Assembly (NCBI RefSeq): GCF_001877035.1
Contig: NZ_CP015756.1
Span: forward strand, 2,905,001-2,969,000
DNA length: 64,000 nucleotides
Reading direction: 5' to 3'
DNA from: Clostridium estertheticum subsp. estertheticum
GTDB taxonomy: Bacteria; Bacillota; Clostridia; Clostridiales; Clostridiaceae
Shown: positions 1 to 9,787 of the stretch, one piece after another
Layout: each line of letters starts with the position of its first letter
How positions within the stretch are numbered: the stretch's first letter is position 1
Program-made: the position numbers and the translations under genes
The notes under the pieces: generated by a model
Seen by the model: only the letters and a program-made list of their open reading frames with translations
Database searches by the model: none
What the model was told of the DNA's origin: nothing

Positions 1-475
1 CTGGTTTAATTATTATTATATGTTTATTAATATCTACACTAACTACTATATTCTTAAGTACTGGAATAAGTAATTCTTCTTTTCCTTTAACCCAGTATAC
101 ATCATTTCCGGGTGTATTAAGAACATCAAATACCTTACCTAGTTCTTCATCTGAGCCTTCCTCGAAAACAGCACAGTCAAGCAAGTCAGCAACGTAGTAA
201 CTTCCCTCTGTTAACTTAACTGCATCTTCTCGTTTAACCATCAGATACTTATTTCTATATGTTTCTGCTTGTTCTATGGTATCTATGCCTTCAATCTTAA
301 GTATTGCTTTATCTGCTTGAAGTTTACAACCCTCAACTTTTCTAATCTCACCATCAATATACACATTTTTTAATTTTTTAAATCTTTCGAGACTGTCAGT
401 TAACGAAAAAACTTTAACTTCACCTTTTAAGCCATGTGTCTTACCTATTGTACCTACGCTCATAAAATCTTTCAT
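1..475 (-). CDS. rimM: Ribosome maturation factor RimM (partial, cut at window edge)
   Basis: RimM binds ribosomal protein S19 and helps mature the 30S head. About 158 codons are present; the gene runs off the left edge, so the C-terminus is missing. The N-terminus carries the family motif GTIGKTHGLKGEVKV at about residues 8-22, and the later part (YYVADLLDC, then GKVFDVLNTPGNDVYWV) matches the PRC-barrel domain. The ATG at 475 follows a GGAGGAT ribosome binding site. It lies downstream of khpA, rpsP and ffh in the conserved Firmicute order, where trmD would come next outside the window. Identification is by motif and position and is secure. Confidence 0.95.
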   Translation of the reverse strand, partial: MKDFMSVGTIGKTHGLKGEVKVFSLTDSLERFKKLKNVYIDGEIRKVEGCKLQADKAILKIEGIDTIEQAETYRNKYLMVKREDAVKLTEGSYYVADLLDCAVFEEGSDEELGKVFDVLNTPGNDVYWVKGKEELLIPVLKNIVVSVDINKHIIIIKP

Positions 476-549
476 TTAAAATCCTCCTTTCAATATTATT
501 TATTTTGTTTATGTTATAAATAAAATAAGAGCTAGGAAGAACCTAACTC

Positions 550-777
550 TTACTTTATTTCAACAACTACCTTTTTATTTTCTTTAACAGCAGCTGCTTT
601 TACCACAGTACGAATAGCTTTCGCTATTCTACCCTGTTTTCCTATAACTTTTCCCATATCTTCATGTGCTACAGATAATTCTAAAAGTACTGTATGCTCA
701 TGTGCTACTTCGTTTACTACTACCATTTCTGGTTTATCAACTAAATACTTTGCCAATACTTCAAGTAACTGCTTCAT
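550..777 (-). CDS. khpA: KH-domain RNA-binding protein KhpA (YlqC)
   Basis: Small (75 aa) single-KH-domain RNA-binding protein of the KhpA/YlqC family, which in Gram-positives pairs with KhpB and influences RNA stability and cell elongation. The KH GxxG loop is seen as VIGKQGRIAKAIR in the second half. I use the ATG at 777 rather than the in-frame ATG at 792, because the sequence GGAGGAG lies inside the five codons between them and acts as the ribosome binding site, and because the family starts MKxLxE. It sits between rpsP and rimM, as in other Firmicutes. Confidence 0.93.
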   Translation of the reverse strand: MKQLLEVLAKYLVDKPEMVVVNEVAHEHTVLLELSVAHEDMGKVIGKQGRIAKAIRTVVKAAAVKENKKVVVEIK

Positions 778-811
778 GGAAAACTCCTCCATTCATTACT
801 TACAAACTTTT

Positions 812-1054
812 CTAGTTGACTGCTATTTTGCTAAGTAACCTTTTAACTGTATCAGATGGTTGTGCACCATTCTTCATCCATTTAGTTGCTTTTTCAACAT
901 CAATTTTAATAGTTGTTGGTTCTGTTGTTGGATTGTAGTATCCTATTTCTTCAATAAATCTACCATCTCTAGGAGATCTTGAATCTGCAACTACAACTCT
1001 GTAAAATGGAGCATGTTTAGCACCCATTCTTTTTAATCTTATTTTAACTGCCAT
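812..1054 (-). CDS. rpsP: 30S ribosomal protein S16
   Basis: Ribosomal protein S16 of the small subunit body, 80 aa, the usual length. It begins [19 protein letters not shown], the family N-terminus, followed by [19 protein letters not shown]. The ATG at 1054 has GGAGGTG immediately upstream; an ATG three codons earlier is too close to that site. It lies directly downstream of ffh and upstream of khpA and rimM, the standard ribosome-maturation cluster. Confidence 0.98.
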   Translation of the reverse strand: MAVKIRLKRMGAKHAPFYRVVVADSRSPRDGRFIEEIGYYNPTTEPTTIKIDVEKATKWMKNGAQPSDTVKRLLSKIAVN

Positions 1055-1102
1055 GTATATCACCTCCTTAAATTTATATCTAGTAATCTATCAAGTGTTT
1101 TA

Positions 1103-2452
1103 TTAAAAAGGCATTTTACCAAACATTCCTTTTTTGCCGGATTTTTGGAATCCCTTTGCTTGTTTCATCATTTTCTTCATCATTTCAAAATCTTTTATAA
1201 CCTTATTTACCTGTTGGACTAAAGTACCTGACCCATTAGCAATTCTCTTTTTTCTAGATGAAGAACCACTAACCAAATTAGGATGTTTTCTTTCCGATGC
1301 AGTCATTGATCTTATTATAGCCTCACTTTTCCCCATTTGCTTTTCACCTTGAGATAAGTCTACACCCTGCAATTCCTTTTTATTGAAACCTGGAATCATT
1401 TCAACTATTTTATTAAGTGGTCCAAGTTTCTTCATTTGCTGCATTGATGCCAAATAATCATCAAAGTTAAATTCTTGAGATAACATTCTGTTCCCAAGTT
1501 CTTTTGCTTCATTTTCATCAAATGAATCCTGTGCTTTTTCTATTAATGATAGCACATCTCCCATACCAAGTATTCTCGATGCCATTCTATCTGGATAAAA
1601 CACTTCCAAATCATTCATTTTTTCACCAGAACCAACAAATTTTATAGGTTTTCCAGTTATTGCTTTAATGGATAGCGCTGCGCCACCTCTTGTATCTCCA
1701 TCTAACTTAGTCAAAATCACTCCAGTTATATCTAACTGTGAATTAAAACTATCTGCTACATTAACTGCATCCTGACCAGTCATGGAATCTACTACTAACA
1801 TTATTTCATTTGGCTTTACACTTAATTTCATATTTTGTAGTTCTTCCATTAAATTTTCATCTATATGAAGTCTTCCTGCTGTATCTAATATAACTACATT
1901 ATTACCATTTTCACGAGCAAAGTCTATTGATGCTTTTGCTATATCTACAGGACTTACTTTGTCTCCCATGGTAAATACCGGAACTTCAATTTGTTTCCCT
2001 ACTACTTGCAATTGTTTAATTGCAGCTGGTCTATATACATCACAAGCTACTAATAGCGGTTTTTTATTTTTTCTTTTAAGAGAAAGAGCAAGTTTACCAC
2101 CCATTGTAGTTTTACCCGCACCTTGAAGCCCCACAAGCATTATAACTGTTAACCCACTAGTTGAAAACTCTAACTTGCTTTCTGAATTACCCATTAAACT
2201 AGTTAACTCATCATTAACAATTTTGATAACCTGTTGCCCAGGTGTTAAGCTTTGTAATACTCCATTACCTAAACACTTTTCACTTACATTCTTCACAAAA
2301 TCTTTAACTACTTTATAATTAACATCAGCTTCTAATAATGCTAATTTTACTTCTCTCATAGCATCCTTAATATCTTTTTCGGAAAGCTTACCCTTACCCT
2401 TTAATTTCCTTATGGTATCCTGTAACTTAGAAGATAACCCTTCAAAAGCCAT
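1103..2452 (-). CDS. ffh: Signal recognition particle protein Ffh (SRP54)
   Basis: GTPase subunit of the signal recognition particle; with 4.5S RNA it binds signal peptides emerging from the ribosome and delivers them to FtsY at the membrane. 449 aa. The order is an N-terminal helical domain, then the G domain with P-loop GLQGAGKTT near residue 108, DTAGRLH and TKLDGD, then a methionine-rich M domain (MMKKMMKQAKGF near the end). The ATG at 2452 is preceded by GGGGG; upstream in-frame ATGs would overlap ylxM. ylxM lies 10 bases upstream and ftsY lies beyond it, so the SRP targeting genes are grouped. Confidence 0.98.
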   Translation of the reverse strand: MAFEGLSSKLQDTIRKLKGKGKLSEKDIKDAMREVKLALLEADVNYKVVKDFVKNVSEKCLGNGVLQSLTPGQQVIKIVNDELTSLMGNSESKLEFSTSGLTVIMLVGLQGAGKTTMGGKLALSLKRKNKKPLLVACDVYRPAAIKQLQVVGKQIEVPVFTMGDKVSPVDIAKASIDFARENGNNVVILDTAGRLHIDENLMEELQNMKLSVKPNEIMLVVDSMTGQDAVNVADSFNSQLDITGVILTKLDGDTRGGAALSIKAITGKPIKFVGSGEKMNDLEVFYPDRMASRILGMGDVLSLIEKAQDSFDENEAKELGNRMLSQEFNFDDYLASMQQMKKLGPLNKIVEMIPGFNKKELQGVDLSQGEKQMGKSEAIIRSMTASERKHPNLVSGSSSRKKRIANGSGTLVQQVNKVIKDFEMMKKMMKQAKGFQKSGKKGMFGKMPF

Positions 2453-2462
2453 AATAAACCCC

Positions 2463-2810
2463 CTAAACATTCTCGATAATTTGTGTTTTTATGTCACATA
2501 TAAGCTGATTCATTTTTTCATCTTTTATATTATTTTGTAATTCATCTAATTCTAATATTATATTGTCAAAGGTTTTCTTTAATTCATGGTCTTTATTTAA
2601 TAATTTTAATTTTTCTTCATATACTAAAAGCGCGTTATCAGATCTTTTTATAGTATCATGAATAGCTTGCCTACTAGTATTATTTATTTCTGCTATTTCA
2701 GATAAAGACAAATCATTATTAAAATATAAATCCATTATGATTCGTTGCTTTTCCGTAAGTAATTCTCCATAAAAATCTAATAATAGTGAAATTTCAAATC
2801 TTTTTTCCAT
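2463..2810 (-). CDS. ylxM: YlxM/p13-type helix-turn-helix protein (UPF0122)
   Basis: 115 aa protein of the UPF0122 family, which has a sigma70 region 4-like helix-turn-helix (DLYFNNDLSLSEIAEINNTS, residues about 27-46) followed by a helical tail. In streptococci and mycoplasmas relatives are linked to SRP function and stimulate Ffh-FtsY activity; its exact role is not settled. It directly precedes ffh in the transcript, which supports that link. Length and motif fit the family. Confidence 0.92.
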   Translation of the reverse strand: MEKRFEISLLLDFYGELLTEKQRIIMDLYFNNDLSLSEIAEINNTSRQAIHDTIKRSDNALLVYEEKLKLLNKDHELKKTFDNIILELDELQNNIKDEKMNQLICDIKTQIIENV

Positions 2811-2901
2811 TTCATCACCGACTCACAAATAATATAATATCAGAGTTTAAATGTGGTGTCAAGTAGTTTTACTTAACAGGCATATATTTTTTATATACAT
2901 T

Positions 2902-3813
2902 TTAAAACAAAGCCTCTATGAAATCTCTAGAATTAAACTCTTGTAAATCATCAACCCCTTCACCAACGCCTATATATTTAACAGGTATATTAAGTTGATT
3001 CTTAATTGATATTACAACGCCACCTTTGGCCGTACCATCTAATTTAGTTAGTATTATACCATCAATGGGACATATCTCCATGAACTGCTTAGCTTGTTGA
3101 ATTCCATTTTGACCAGTAGTTGCATCAATAACTAGTAGTGTTTCTATATGGGCCTCGCTGTATTCCCTTATAATAACCCTATTTATTTTTGCTAATTCAT
3201 CCATAAGATTTTTTTTATTATGAAGCCTTCCGGCTGTATCACAAATTAACACATCAACTTTTCTAGCTTTAGCTGCTTGAACAGCATCAAAAACTACAGC
3301 CGCAGGATCAGAACCTTCTTGGTGTTTTATTAATGGAACATCTGCTCTACTACTCCAAATTTCTAACTGATCAATTGCCGCTGCTCTGAATGTATCTGCT
3401 GCAGCAATAAGAACTTTATACTTTTTAGACTTTAACGATGACGCAATTTTACCAATGGAAGTGGTTTTCCCAACTCCATTAACTCCTATTACCAAAATTA
3501 CCCTTGGTAGCTCTACCTCCTTTATTTGGTCTTCCTCTTCACCTAATATATCCATTAAAACTTCTTTTAAACATGGTATAATCTCTGATGGATCTTTTAT
3601 TTTTAACTCCTTTACTCTTTTTCTAAGTTTTTCAATTACATAAACAGAAGTGTCTACACCTATATCTGATGTAATTAATATTTCCTCTAGTTCCTCATAC
3701 AATTCATCATCAATTGTAATTGCTAAATTTAATACTTCACTAACTTTTTCTGTAATACTATTTCTAGTCTTTGCTAATCCATCTTTTAATTTATCAAAAA
3801 ATCCTCCAAACAT
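2902..3813 (-). CDS. ftsY: Signal recognition particle receptor FtsY
   Basis: Membrane-associated SRP receptor GTPase that docks the Ffh-ribosome complex. 303 aa, the short form without a long acidic N-terminal domain. The NG domain shows the P-loop GVNGVGKTT near residue 111, DTAGRLHNKKNLMDEL and TKLDGTAKGG. The N-terminus (MFGGFFDKLKDGL) can form an amphipathic membrane-binding helix. It lies between smc and ylxM-ffh, as in Bacillus, and has a GGAGG site upstream. Confidence 0.97.
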   Translation of the reverse strand: MFGGFFDKLKDGLAKTRNSITEKVSEVLNLAITIDDELYEELEEILITSDIGVDTSVYVIEKLRKRVKELKIKDPSEIIPCLKEVLMDILGEEEDQIKEVELPRVILVIGVNGVGKTTSIGKIASSLKSKKYKVLIAAADTFRAAAIDQLEIWSSRADVPLIKHQEGSDPAAVVFDAVQAAKARKVDVLICDTAGRLHNKKNLMDELAKINRVIIREYSEAHIETLLVIDATTGQNGIQQAKQFMEICPIDGIILTKLDGTAKGGVVISIKNQLNIPVKYIGVGEGVDDLQEFNSRDFIEALF

Positions 3814-3865
3814 TTCAAGTCCTCCTTGTTTCTACTTTTATGAACAAAATGATTATTATAAATCT

Positions 3866-6800
3866 TTACTTTTTTAAATTAATAGATACTATTTTTGATA
3901 CACCCTTCTCTTCCATGGTAACACCATATAATACATCCCCAGCCTCCATAGTTCCTTTCCTGTGGGTTATTATAATGAATTGAACATCGTCCGCAAATCT
4001 CTTTAAAAACTCTGCGTATCTAACAACGTTTGCATCATCGAGTGCTGCCTCTATTTCATCCAAAATACAAAATGGAGTTGGTTTCATCTTGAGTATTGCA
4101 AACAATAATGCAATCGCTGATAAAACTTTTTCCCCACCAGACATTAAACTTATATTTTGAAGTTTTTTCCCTGGTGGCTGAACGTTTATATCAATTTTTG
4201 CAGTAAGTTCATCACCTTCAGTAAGTATTAAATCTGCGCTACCACCTTTAAATAACTCCATAAATGTCTCATTAAAATTTTGTCTTAATATAATAAAATT
4301 TTCCGCAAATATTTTTTTCATTTTTTGCGTCATTCCACTTATTACAGTCAATAATTCATTTTTAGCTGATACTAAGTCTTCCTTTTGACCATTCATAAAT
4401 GTATATTTGTCTTTGACCTCTTTATACTCTTCAATAGCACCTACGTTTATTTTACCGAGAAGTGTTATATCCTCTTTTAATGTTGCTATTTCATTTTTAA
4501 GCTTATAAATGTCATCAATTTCTTTTTTAAATATTAGAGCCTCCGCATATGTTAATTCAAAGTCTTCATTCAATTTTTTATAGTAATTATCCTTTTCCAT
4601 ACTAACTTTTGCTAGAGCTAATTGACACTTATATAAACTTTTTTCCGTTTTTTCAAGTATCGACGTAACATTATCAAACTGATCCACATTTGTTTTTATA
4701 TTATCTTTAATCTTTATCCTTTGAATTTCATAATCATCAAAGTTTTTTTTCATTTCTTCTATGTTAATCATTATTTCATTTGCCTTTTTTTCTAGACTTT
4801 GAATCGAACAAATACTTGTTTCCTTATTTTTTATAGCCTCTTCTATTTCTCTAGAATACATAATTATCTTTTCACTTCGAGATAATATGTCTACATTCAA
4901 TCTTTTTATTTCAGACTCTTTATTACGTAACGCCTCATAGTTTTGAGCTTTTTTTATCTTAGATTCTGTAATTACTTCTTTTATATTATCAATTTCTTGC
5001 AATTTATCTTTTAATTTAAATTCAATTCTATTTAAATTTTGCTCTATTTCGTCTTTTAACTGTGTGAACTTAGTAACTAACATATTCTTTTCTTCAATTT
5101 CTATATATCCTTTTTTAAGTTTACTATCTTCTAAAGATTTTTCAATATTTAAATTTCTATTATTGCGCTGCAATCTATTTGTATCATCCACTATTGAGTT
5201 TATTTTAGCCTCTTTTTTTGCTACTTCAATGTTTTCAAAGTGAATTTTTTCTCTTATTTTTAAATTTTCATCATCATATCTTAAAATTTCAGTTTTACCT
5301 TTTTTTATTTTTTCTAGATAAGTAATACTTTCCTTTTTTAGAGTTGATAACTCCTTATCTAATTCTTTAAGTTCTCGTTTTCTTCCAATTATACTTGATG
5401 TTTTTGTATATACACTTCCACCAGTTAGTGACCCACCAACGTTTATAACCTCACCCGATAATGTAACAATTTTAATTCTATGATTATTACATTTTGATAT
5501 CTCCAAAGCTGAGTCCATATCTTTACAGATAATTGTTCTCCCTAAAATAAATGCCATAACCTCACTAAATTTTTCATCATACTCTATAAGTTCGCTTGCT
5601 ATTCCTACGAAACCTGGATTACTTTTAGTTTCATTATCAATGATAATCTTTCTGCCCTTAATAATGTTTAGGGGTAAAAATGTCGCGCGTCCAAGTTTAT
5701 TTGCTTTTAAATAATTTATTAATATTCTTGCCACGTTTTCATCTTTAGTTATTATGTGTGATATAGTACCACCCAAAGCGATTTCTAAAGCCACTTCTAA
5801 ATACTTTTCGACCCTTATAATTTCACCAAGTACAAAACACTCATGAACGTTACCTATTTTACCTTCATTAACATTTTGCATTAAGTTCTTTACCGATTTA
5901 TTATAACCTTCATGTTTTTTCTCGAGTATTGTAAGTACATTAAAATTAGCTTCCGCTTTATTAATTTTAAAACTACAATTCTTCATATCTTTTTCATCTA
6001 TAGCTAAAACATTTTGAAGTTTAATAATTTCGATTTTATTTTTATCAAGTTGACTTTGACATTGTATTATCTTTTGCCTTACTTCTTTCATTTCTTTTTC
6101 AAATGTTATCTTTGTAGTAAGGTTCACTTTTATTGAATTTTCAAGATCGTAAATAGTGTTTGTAAGCATAATTACTCTGTTTTTAGATATATCTATATTA
6201 TTATTTAATAATAACAAACTATTGCTAGACACCATATTTCTGTTAATATTATTTTGTTTTTCTTCCTTAAGCGATTTAATTTCATTGCTCTCAATTTCTA
6301 TATTTTCCTGAATCGTTTTTATTTTTATTTCTTCTGATTTGATTCCTTCATCTATTTCTATTTGAATATTTTTTATATTTTTTAATGAGTCCTCGGCTTT
6401 TGTGTTATTGTTTTTAAGTTCTAACAAACTTTTATGAGTTATACAACTCTCATTAGTTGTTTTATCAATCACTTTTTCTAAATTTTCTATTCTCTCATGA
6501 AGAATATTTATTTGTGATATATTATTTTGATATATTATCTTATTATCATAAAATAATTGTTTTTCTTCCTGGCTTTTATTTTCAAATTTTTCAAACTTAT
6601 CATTTAATAATTCAACATCTTTCTTAAAAAACATTTTTTCTTCCGTAGCTTTTACAACTTCTACCTGTAAGTTATCTAATTCATCATGTAATCCTTCCAT
6701 TTTTTCTTCTACCTTAGTAATAGAATCAATAATTATGCTAACCTCTTTGCTTTTCAATTCTTCGAAAAGCTTTAGAAATCTTTTTGCCTTATCACTTTCA

Positions 6801-7420
6801 TTCATTAATGGTTCCAATCGTTCCTCATAAGTACTTAAGATATCACTTATTCTAATTAAATTTTGATCTGTGTTATCTAGTCTTTTTTCTGCTTCTTCTT
6901 TCCTTGTTTTATACTTAACAATTCCTGCTGCTTCTTCAAATAATTTTCTTCTTTCTTCAGCTTTGCCACTTAAAATAGCATCAATTTTACCTTGACCAAT
7001 AATTGAATATCCTTCTTTTCCTATACCCGTATCCATAAAAAGCTGTTGAACATCTTTTAACCTACAAGATGTATTGTTTATTAAATATTCGCTTTCTCCT
7101 GATCGATATAATCTTCTCGATATAGTTACATTAGCATAATCAATATCCAATTCTGACTCACTATTATCAAGCGTTAATGACACCTGAGCGAGTCCCACCG
7201 GTTTTCTAAACTGTGTGCCTGCAAATATAACATCTTCCATTTTATCGCCTCTTAGGCTTCGCACACTTTGTTCCCCAAGAACCCATCTTACAGCATCTGA
7301 AATATTACTTTTACCACTTCCATTAGGTCCTACTACTGCTGTAATACCTTTCTCAAATGTTAACTCAGTCTTATCTGCAAAGGATTTAAATCCTCTTATT
7401 TCAATTGATTTTAAGAACAT
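3866..7420 (-). CDS. smc: Chromosome partition protein Smc
   Basis: ATPase core of the bacterial condensin; with ScpA and ScpB (both encoded near 56-57 kb here) it forms the ring that organises and segregates chromosomes. 1184 aa, normal length. Walker A GPNGSGKSN is near residue 32, followed by a long coiled coil, a hinge domain in the middle (around GYNKSVKNLM to GGSLTGGSVYTK), a second coiled coil, and the C-terminal head with the signature LMSGGEK and Walker B FCILDEIEAALDD. The start MFLKSIEIRGFKSF at 7420 has GGAGAG upstream; an in-frame ATG 14 codons earlier does not fit the family. Confidence 0.98.
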   Translation of the reverse strand: MFLKSIEIRGFKSFADKTELTFEKGITAVVGPNGSGKSNISDAVRWVLGEQSVRSLRGDKMEDVIFAGTQFRKPVGLAQVSLTLDNSESELDIDYANVTISRRLYRSGESEYLINNTSCRLKDVQQLFMDTGIGKEGYSIIGQGKIDAILSGKAEERRKLFEEAAGIVKYKTRKEEAEKRLDNTDQNLIRISDILSTYEERLEPLMNESDKAKRFLKLFEELKSKEVSIIIDSITKVEEKMEGLHDELDNLQVEVVKATEEKMFFKKDVELLNDKFEKFENKSQEEKQLFYDNKIIYQNNISQINILHERIENLEKVIDKTTNESCITHKSLLELKNNNTKAEDSLKNIKNIQIEIDEGIKSEEIKIKTIQENIEIESNEIKSLKEEKQNNINRNMVSSNSLLLLNNNIDISKNRVIMLTNTIYDLENSIKVNLTTKITFEKEMKEVRQKIIQCQSQLDKNKIEIIKLQNVLAIDEKDMKNCSFKINKAEANFNVLTILEKKHEGYNKSVKNLMQNVNEGKIGNVHECFVLGEIIRVEKYLEVALEIALGGTISHIITKDENVARILINYLKANKLGRATFLPLNIIKGRKIIIDNETKSNPGFVGIASELIEYDEKFSEVMAFILGRTIICKDMDSALEISKCNNHRIKIVTLSGEVINVGGSLTGGSVYTKTSSIIGRKRELKELDKELSTLKKESITYLEKIKKGKTEILRYDDENLKIREKIHFENIEVAKKEAKINSIVDDTNRLQRNNRNLNIEKSLEDSKLKKGYIEIEEKNMLVTKFTQLKDEIEQNLNRIEFKLKDKLQEIDNIKEVITESKIKKAQNYEALRNKESEIKRLNVDILSRSEKIIMYSREIEEAIKNKETSICSIQSLEKKANEIMINIEEMKKNFDDYEIQRIKIKDNIKTNVDQFDNVTSILEKTEKSLYKCQLALAKVSMEKDNYYKKLNEDFELTYAEALIFKKEIDDIYKLKNEIATLKEDITLLGKINVGAIEEYKEVKDKYTFMNGQKEDLVSAKNELLTVISGMTQKMKKIFAENFIILRQNFNETFMELFKGGSADLILTEGDELTAKIDINVQPPGKKLQNISLMSGGEKVLSAIALLFAILKMKPTPFCILDEIEAALDDANVVRYAEFLKRFADDVQFIIITHRKGTMEAGDVLYGVTMEEKGVSKIVSINLKK

Positions 7421-7436
7421 GAAACACTCTCCTATT

Positions 7437-7535
7437 TTACTTAAATAGCACTGGTAATACAAAACCTACCATAAAAATAACAACAATAGCATAAATCATT
7501 ACCTTTGTATACTTTTCTCTTTTTTGCTTTTTCAT
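7437..7535 (-). CDS. 32-residue single-span membrane peptide (DUF4044-like)
   Basis: Very short gene directly upstream of smc. The peptide has a basic N-terminus (MKKQKREKYTK) and one hydrophobic stretch of about 18 residues, then ends VLFK. A good GAGGTGA ribosome binding site lies six bases before the ATG, and the gene ends 16 bases before the smc start, so it is probably cotranscribed with smc. Many Firmicutes carry a DUF4044-type peptide with a lysine-rich start and one membrane span; the resemblance is in form only and the function is unknown. Confidence 0.65.
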   Translation of the reverse strand: MKKQKREKYTKVMIYAIVVIFMVGFVLPVLFK

Positions 7536-7651
7536 AAGTCACCTCATATTTTTATTTTTATAATTTTTTTAATATAAAAAAGAATACATCACTATAAATT
7601 TATTAAATGCAATATATACTTCATTAACCTTTTAATAATTGAAATTATATT

Positions 7652-8749
7652 TTACACTAAATCAGAATTTTTTTTATACTTTATAGACACATACTCATAT
7701 ATAGTCATAATAATACACTGTTCTTTTATTTTTATGCTAAGACTTCCACGTTTAACTGTAATATCTTGAGATACATCTATAGAAATTGTTTTTAATCTAT
7801 TTTTTAGTTCATTAAAATAAATTTTTCCATTAGCATAAAGTTTTGAAATATCTTTTGGATTAATTTTCACTAAAGCCTTATCATGAATAACTTCTTTATT
7901 AAAACTATTCATGATAACATCATATATTAAATCACTATATACGCTACCCTCAACCAGCTCTCTAAATGCAGGATGAAATGGTCCCGCAACAAGATCATGT
8001 CCCTCTGATATCTCACTTGTAGGTTGTAATCCTATTCTAATAACATTTATTTTATTTTGGGTCAACATAATATAAATAATCTTACTTATATTTACCGCCT
8101 CACTTAGTGAATAAGGTTTAAATTTATGCTCTATGTACATTTTTTCCATTTGAGTGTTTTTAATCACAAGAGCAGGATATATACGGCAAATATCTGGCTT
8201 AAGATCAATAACTCTTTTAGTTGTCTCAATATCTTTAGTTACATTATCTCCTGGAAGTCCTATCATTATTTGATGTCCTAAAGTGAAACCATATTGCCTT
8301 ATTAGCTTAGATGCATATTCTACATCTGACGCAGTATGACCCCGTCCAGATTTTAATAGTACCTCTTCATCCATAGATTGGACTCCAAGTTCTATAATAT
8401 CTACAGAGTACTTTTTTAAATTTTTTAATATATTATCATCAATGTAATCTGGTCTTGTAGATAACCTAATGTATTTTATTTTATTATTATCTTTAAACTT
8501 TTTAGCAACAGTTAATAATTCTATTTGTTTTTCTATTTTTATAGCTGTAAATGTTCCTCCAAAAAAGGATACTTCAATAATAGCATCATTCTTTATGGTT
8601 TCAAGGTATTCATTTATTGTTTTTTCCACATACATTGCATCGACTTTCGATTTTGTGCCTGTTATACTATCTTGATTGCAAAACACACACTCATGGGGAC
8701 ACCCTTCATGTGGAACAAATATTGGAATAATGTAATGCAAATTACTCAT
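7652..8749 (-). CDS. Radical SAM protein, Elp3-like
   Basis: Radical S-adenosylmethionine enzyme with the CxxxCxxC cluster motif at Cys17, Cys21 and Cys24 (GCPHECVFCNQ), followed by SFFGGTFTA and a HemN/Elp3-like barrel containing LGVQSMDEEVL and GHQIMIGLPGD. Relatives act on tRNA or other substrates, but this subfamily has no assigned reaction that I can name. The start at 8749 overlaps the end of rnc by eight bases, so it is translationally coupled; an ATG three codons earlier is also possible. In clostridia this gene commonly lies between rnc and smc. Confidence 0.85.
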   Translation of the reverse strand: MSNLHYIIPIFVPHEGCPHECVFCNQDSITGTKSKVDAMYVEKTINEYLETIKNDAIIEVSFFGGTFTAIKIEKQIELLTVAKKFKDNNKIKYIRLSTRPDYIDDNILKNLKKYSVDIIELGVQSMDEEVLLKSGRGHTASDVEYASKLIRQYGFTLGHQIMIGLPGDNVTKDIETTKRVIDLKPDICRIYPALVIKNTQMEKMYIEHKFKPYSLSEAVNISKIIYIMLTQNKINVIRIGLQPTSEISEGHDLVAGPFHPAFRELVEGSVYSDLIYDVIMNSFNKEVIHDKALVKINPKDISKLYANGKIYFNELKNRLKTISIDVSQDITVKRGSLSIKIKEQCIIMTIYEYVSIKYKKNSDLV

Positions 8750-9443
8750 GAACATCATCCTTATTTACCATAACCTCTTTAGCTGCATTTTGTTCTGCTT
8801 CTTTTTTGCTAAACCCTTGCCCTGAACCTTTTACACAATCATTTATCAAAATATTAACAAAAAACTTCCGTCTATGAGGTGGGCCTTCAAATTTTACAAG
8901 TTCATAACGTATATTCACTTCTCCATTTTGCTGAAATATCTCTTGAAGTTTTGTCTTATAATCTAAAATTATCTCATTATTAATTGCTTTCTCAATAGTT
9001 GTTTTAAAGTTATTAAGTATAAACTCCTTAGAATACTCTATACCTTTATCCAAATATATAGCAGCAAGTACTGCTTCAACACAATCAGCAAGTATTGACA
9101 CTCTATTTCTACCGCCAGTAATTTCTTCACCTTTACTCATGTTCATATATAAACCAAGTTCCCAACTATTGGCTATATCACAAAGTGAATTTTCGCACAC
9201 TATAAGTGACCTGATTTTAGTTAAATAACCTTCAGGTTTCTGCGTAAAACGACTATATAAGTGTTCAGATATTATAAGCTGTAATACGGAATCCCCTAAG
9301 AACTCGAGTCTTTCATTAAACTCAACCTTCTTTTTTTGATTTGCGTAAGAACTATGGGTAATTGCAATTTTCAATAAATCCTTATCGCTAAAATTTAATT
9401 TCAGCTTATTTTCAAGTTCCTGTAATTGTATATCATTTTTCAT
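8742..9443 (-). CDS. rnc: Ribonuclease III
   Basis: Double-strand-specific endoribonuclease that processes rRNA precursors and structured mRNAs. 233 aa. The signature ERLEFLGDSVLQL is near residues 42-54, with the second acidic site around GDCVEAVLAAIYLD-type sequence (ADCVEAVLAAIY), and a double-stranded RNA-binding domain fills the last 75 residues (TKLQEIFQQNG to KKEAEQNAAKEVM). The ATG at 9443 has GGAG at eight bases spacing; the ATG at 9449 would be too close to it. It follows acpP and plsX, the usual Firmicute order. Confidence 0.97.
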   Translation of the reverse strand: MKNDIQLQELENKLKLNFSDKDLLKIAITHSSYANQKKKVEFNERLEFLGDSVLQLIISEHLYSRFTQKPEGYLTKIRSLIVCENSLCDIANSWELGLYMNMSKGEEITGGRNRVSILADCVEAVLAAIYLDKGIEYSKEFILNNFKTTIEKAINNEIILDYKTKLQEIFQQNGEVNIRYELVKFEGPPHRRKFFVNILINDCVKGSGQGFSKKEAEQNAAKEVMVNKDDVHE

Positions 9444-9499
9444 AATCATTACTCCTTCACGGAAGTTTATTTTAAAATTTTTATCCGTAGTTATATCAC

Positions 9500-9730
9500 T
9501 TATTCCTCAGAATGAGCTTTAATATATTCTACTATATCACCAACAGTGGCAATTTTTTCAACATCTTCATCCGGAATTTCTATATCATATTTTTCCTCAA
9601 GTTCCATAATTAATTCTACAATATCAAGCGAATCTGCACCTAAATCATTCATAAAAGATGATTCTATTTTTATTTCTTCCTCATCTATATTTAATTGTGA
9701 AGATATGCACGCTCTAATTTCTTCAAACAT
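9500..9730 (-). CDS. acpP: Acyl carrier protein
   Basis: 76 aa acidic carrier protein for fatty acid synthesis. The phosphopantetheine attachment serine is Ser34 in [13 protein letters not shown]. Length and helical pattern are typical. It sits between plsX and rnc; fabD and fabG, which separate plsX and acp in Bacillus, are absent here, so the elongation genes must lie elsewhere. Confidence 0.97.
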   Translation of the reverse strand: MFEEIRACISSQLNIDEEEIKIESSFMNDLGADSLDIVELIMELEEKYDIEIPDEDVEKIATVGDIVEYIKAHSEE

Positions 9731-9787
9731 AATTTTTCACCTTCCTTGTATTTTTATATGTTACATAATAATCACTAGTATCCCAAT

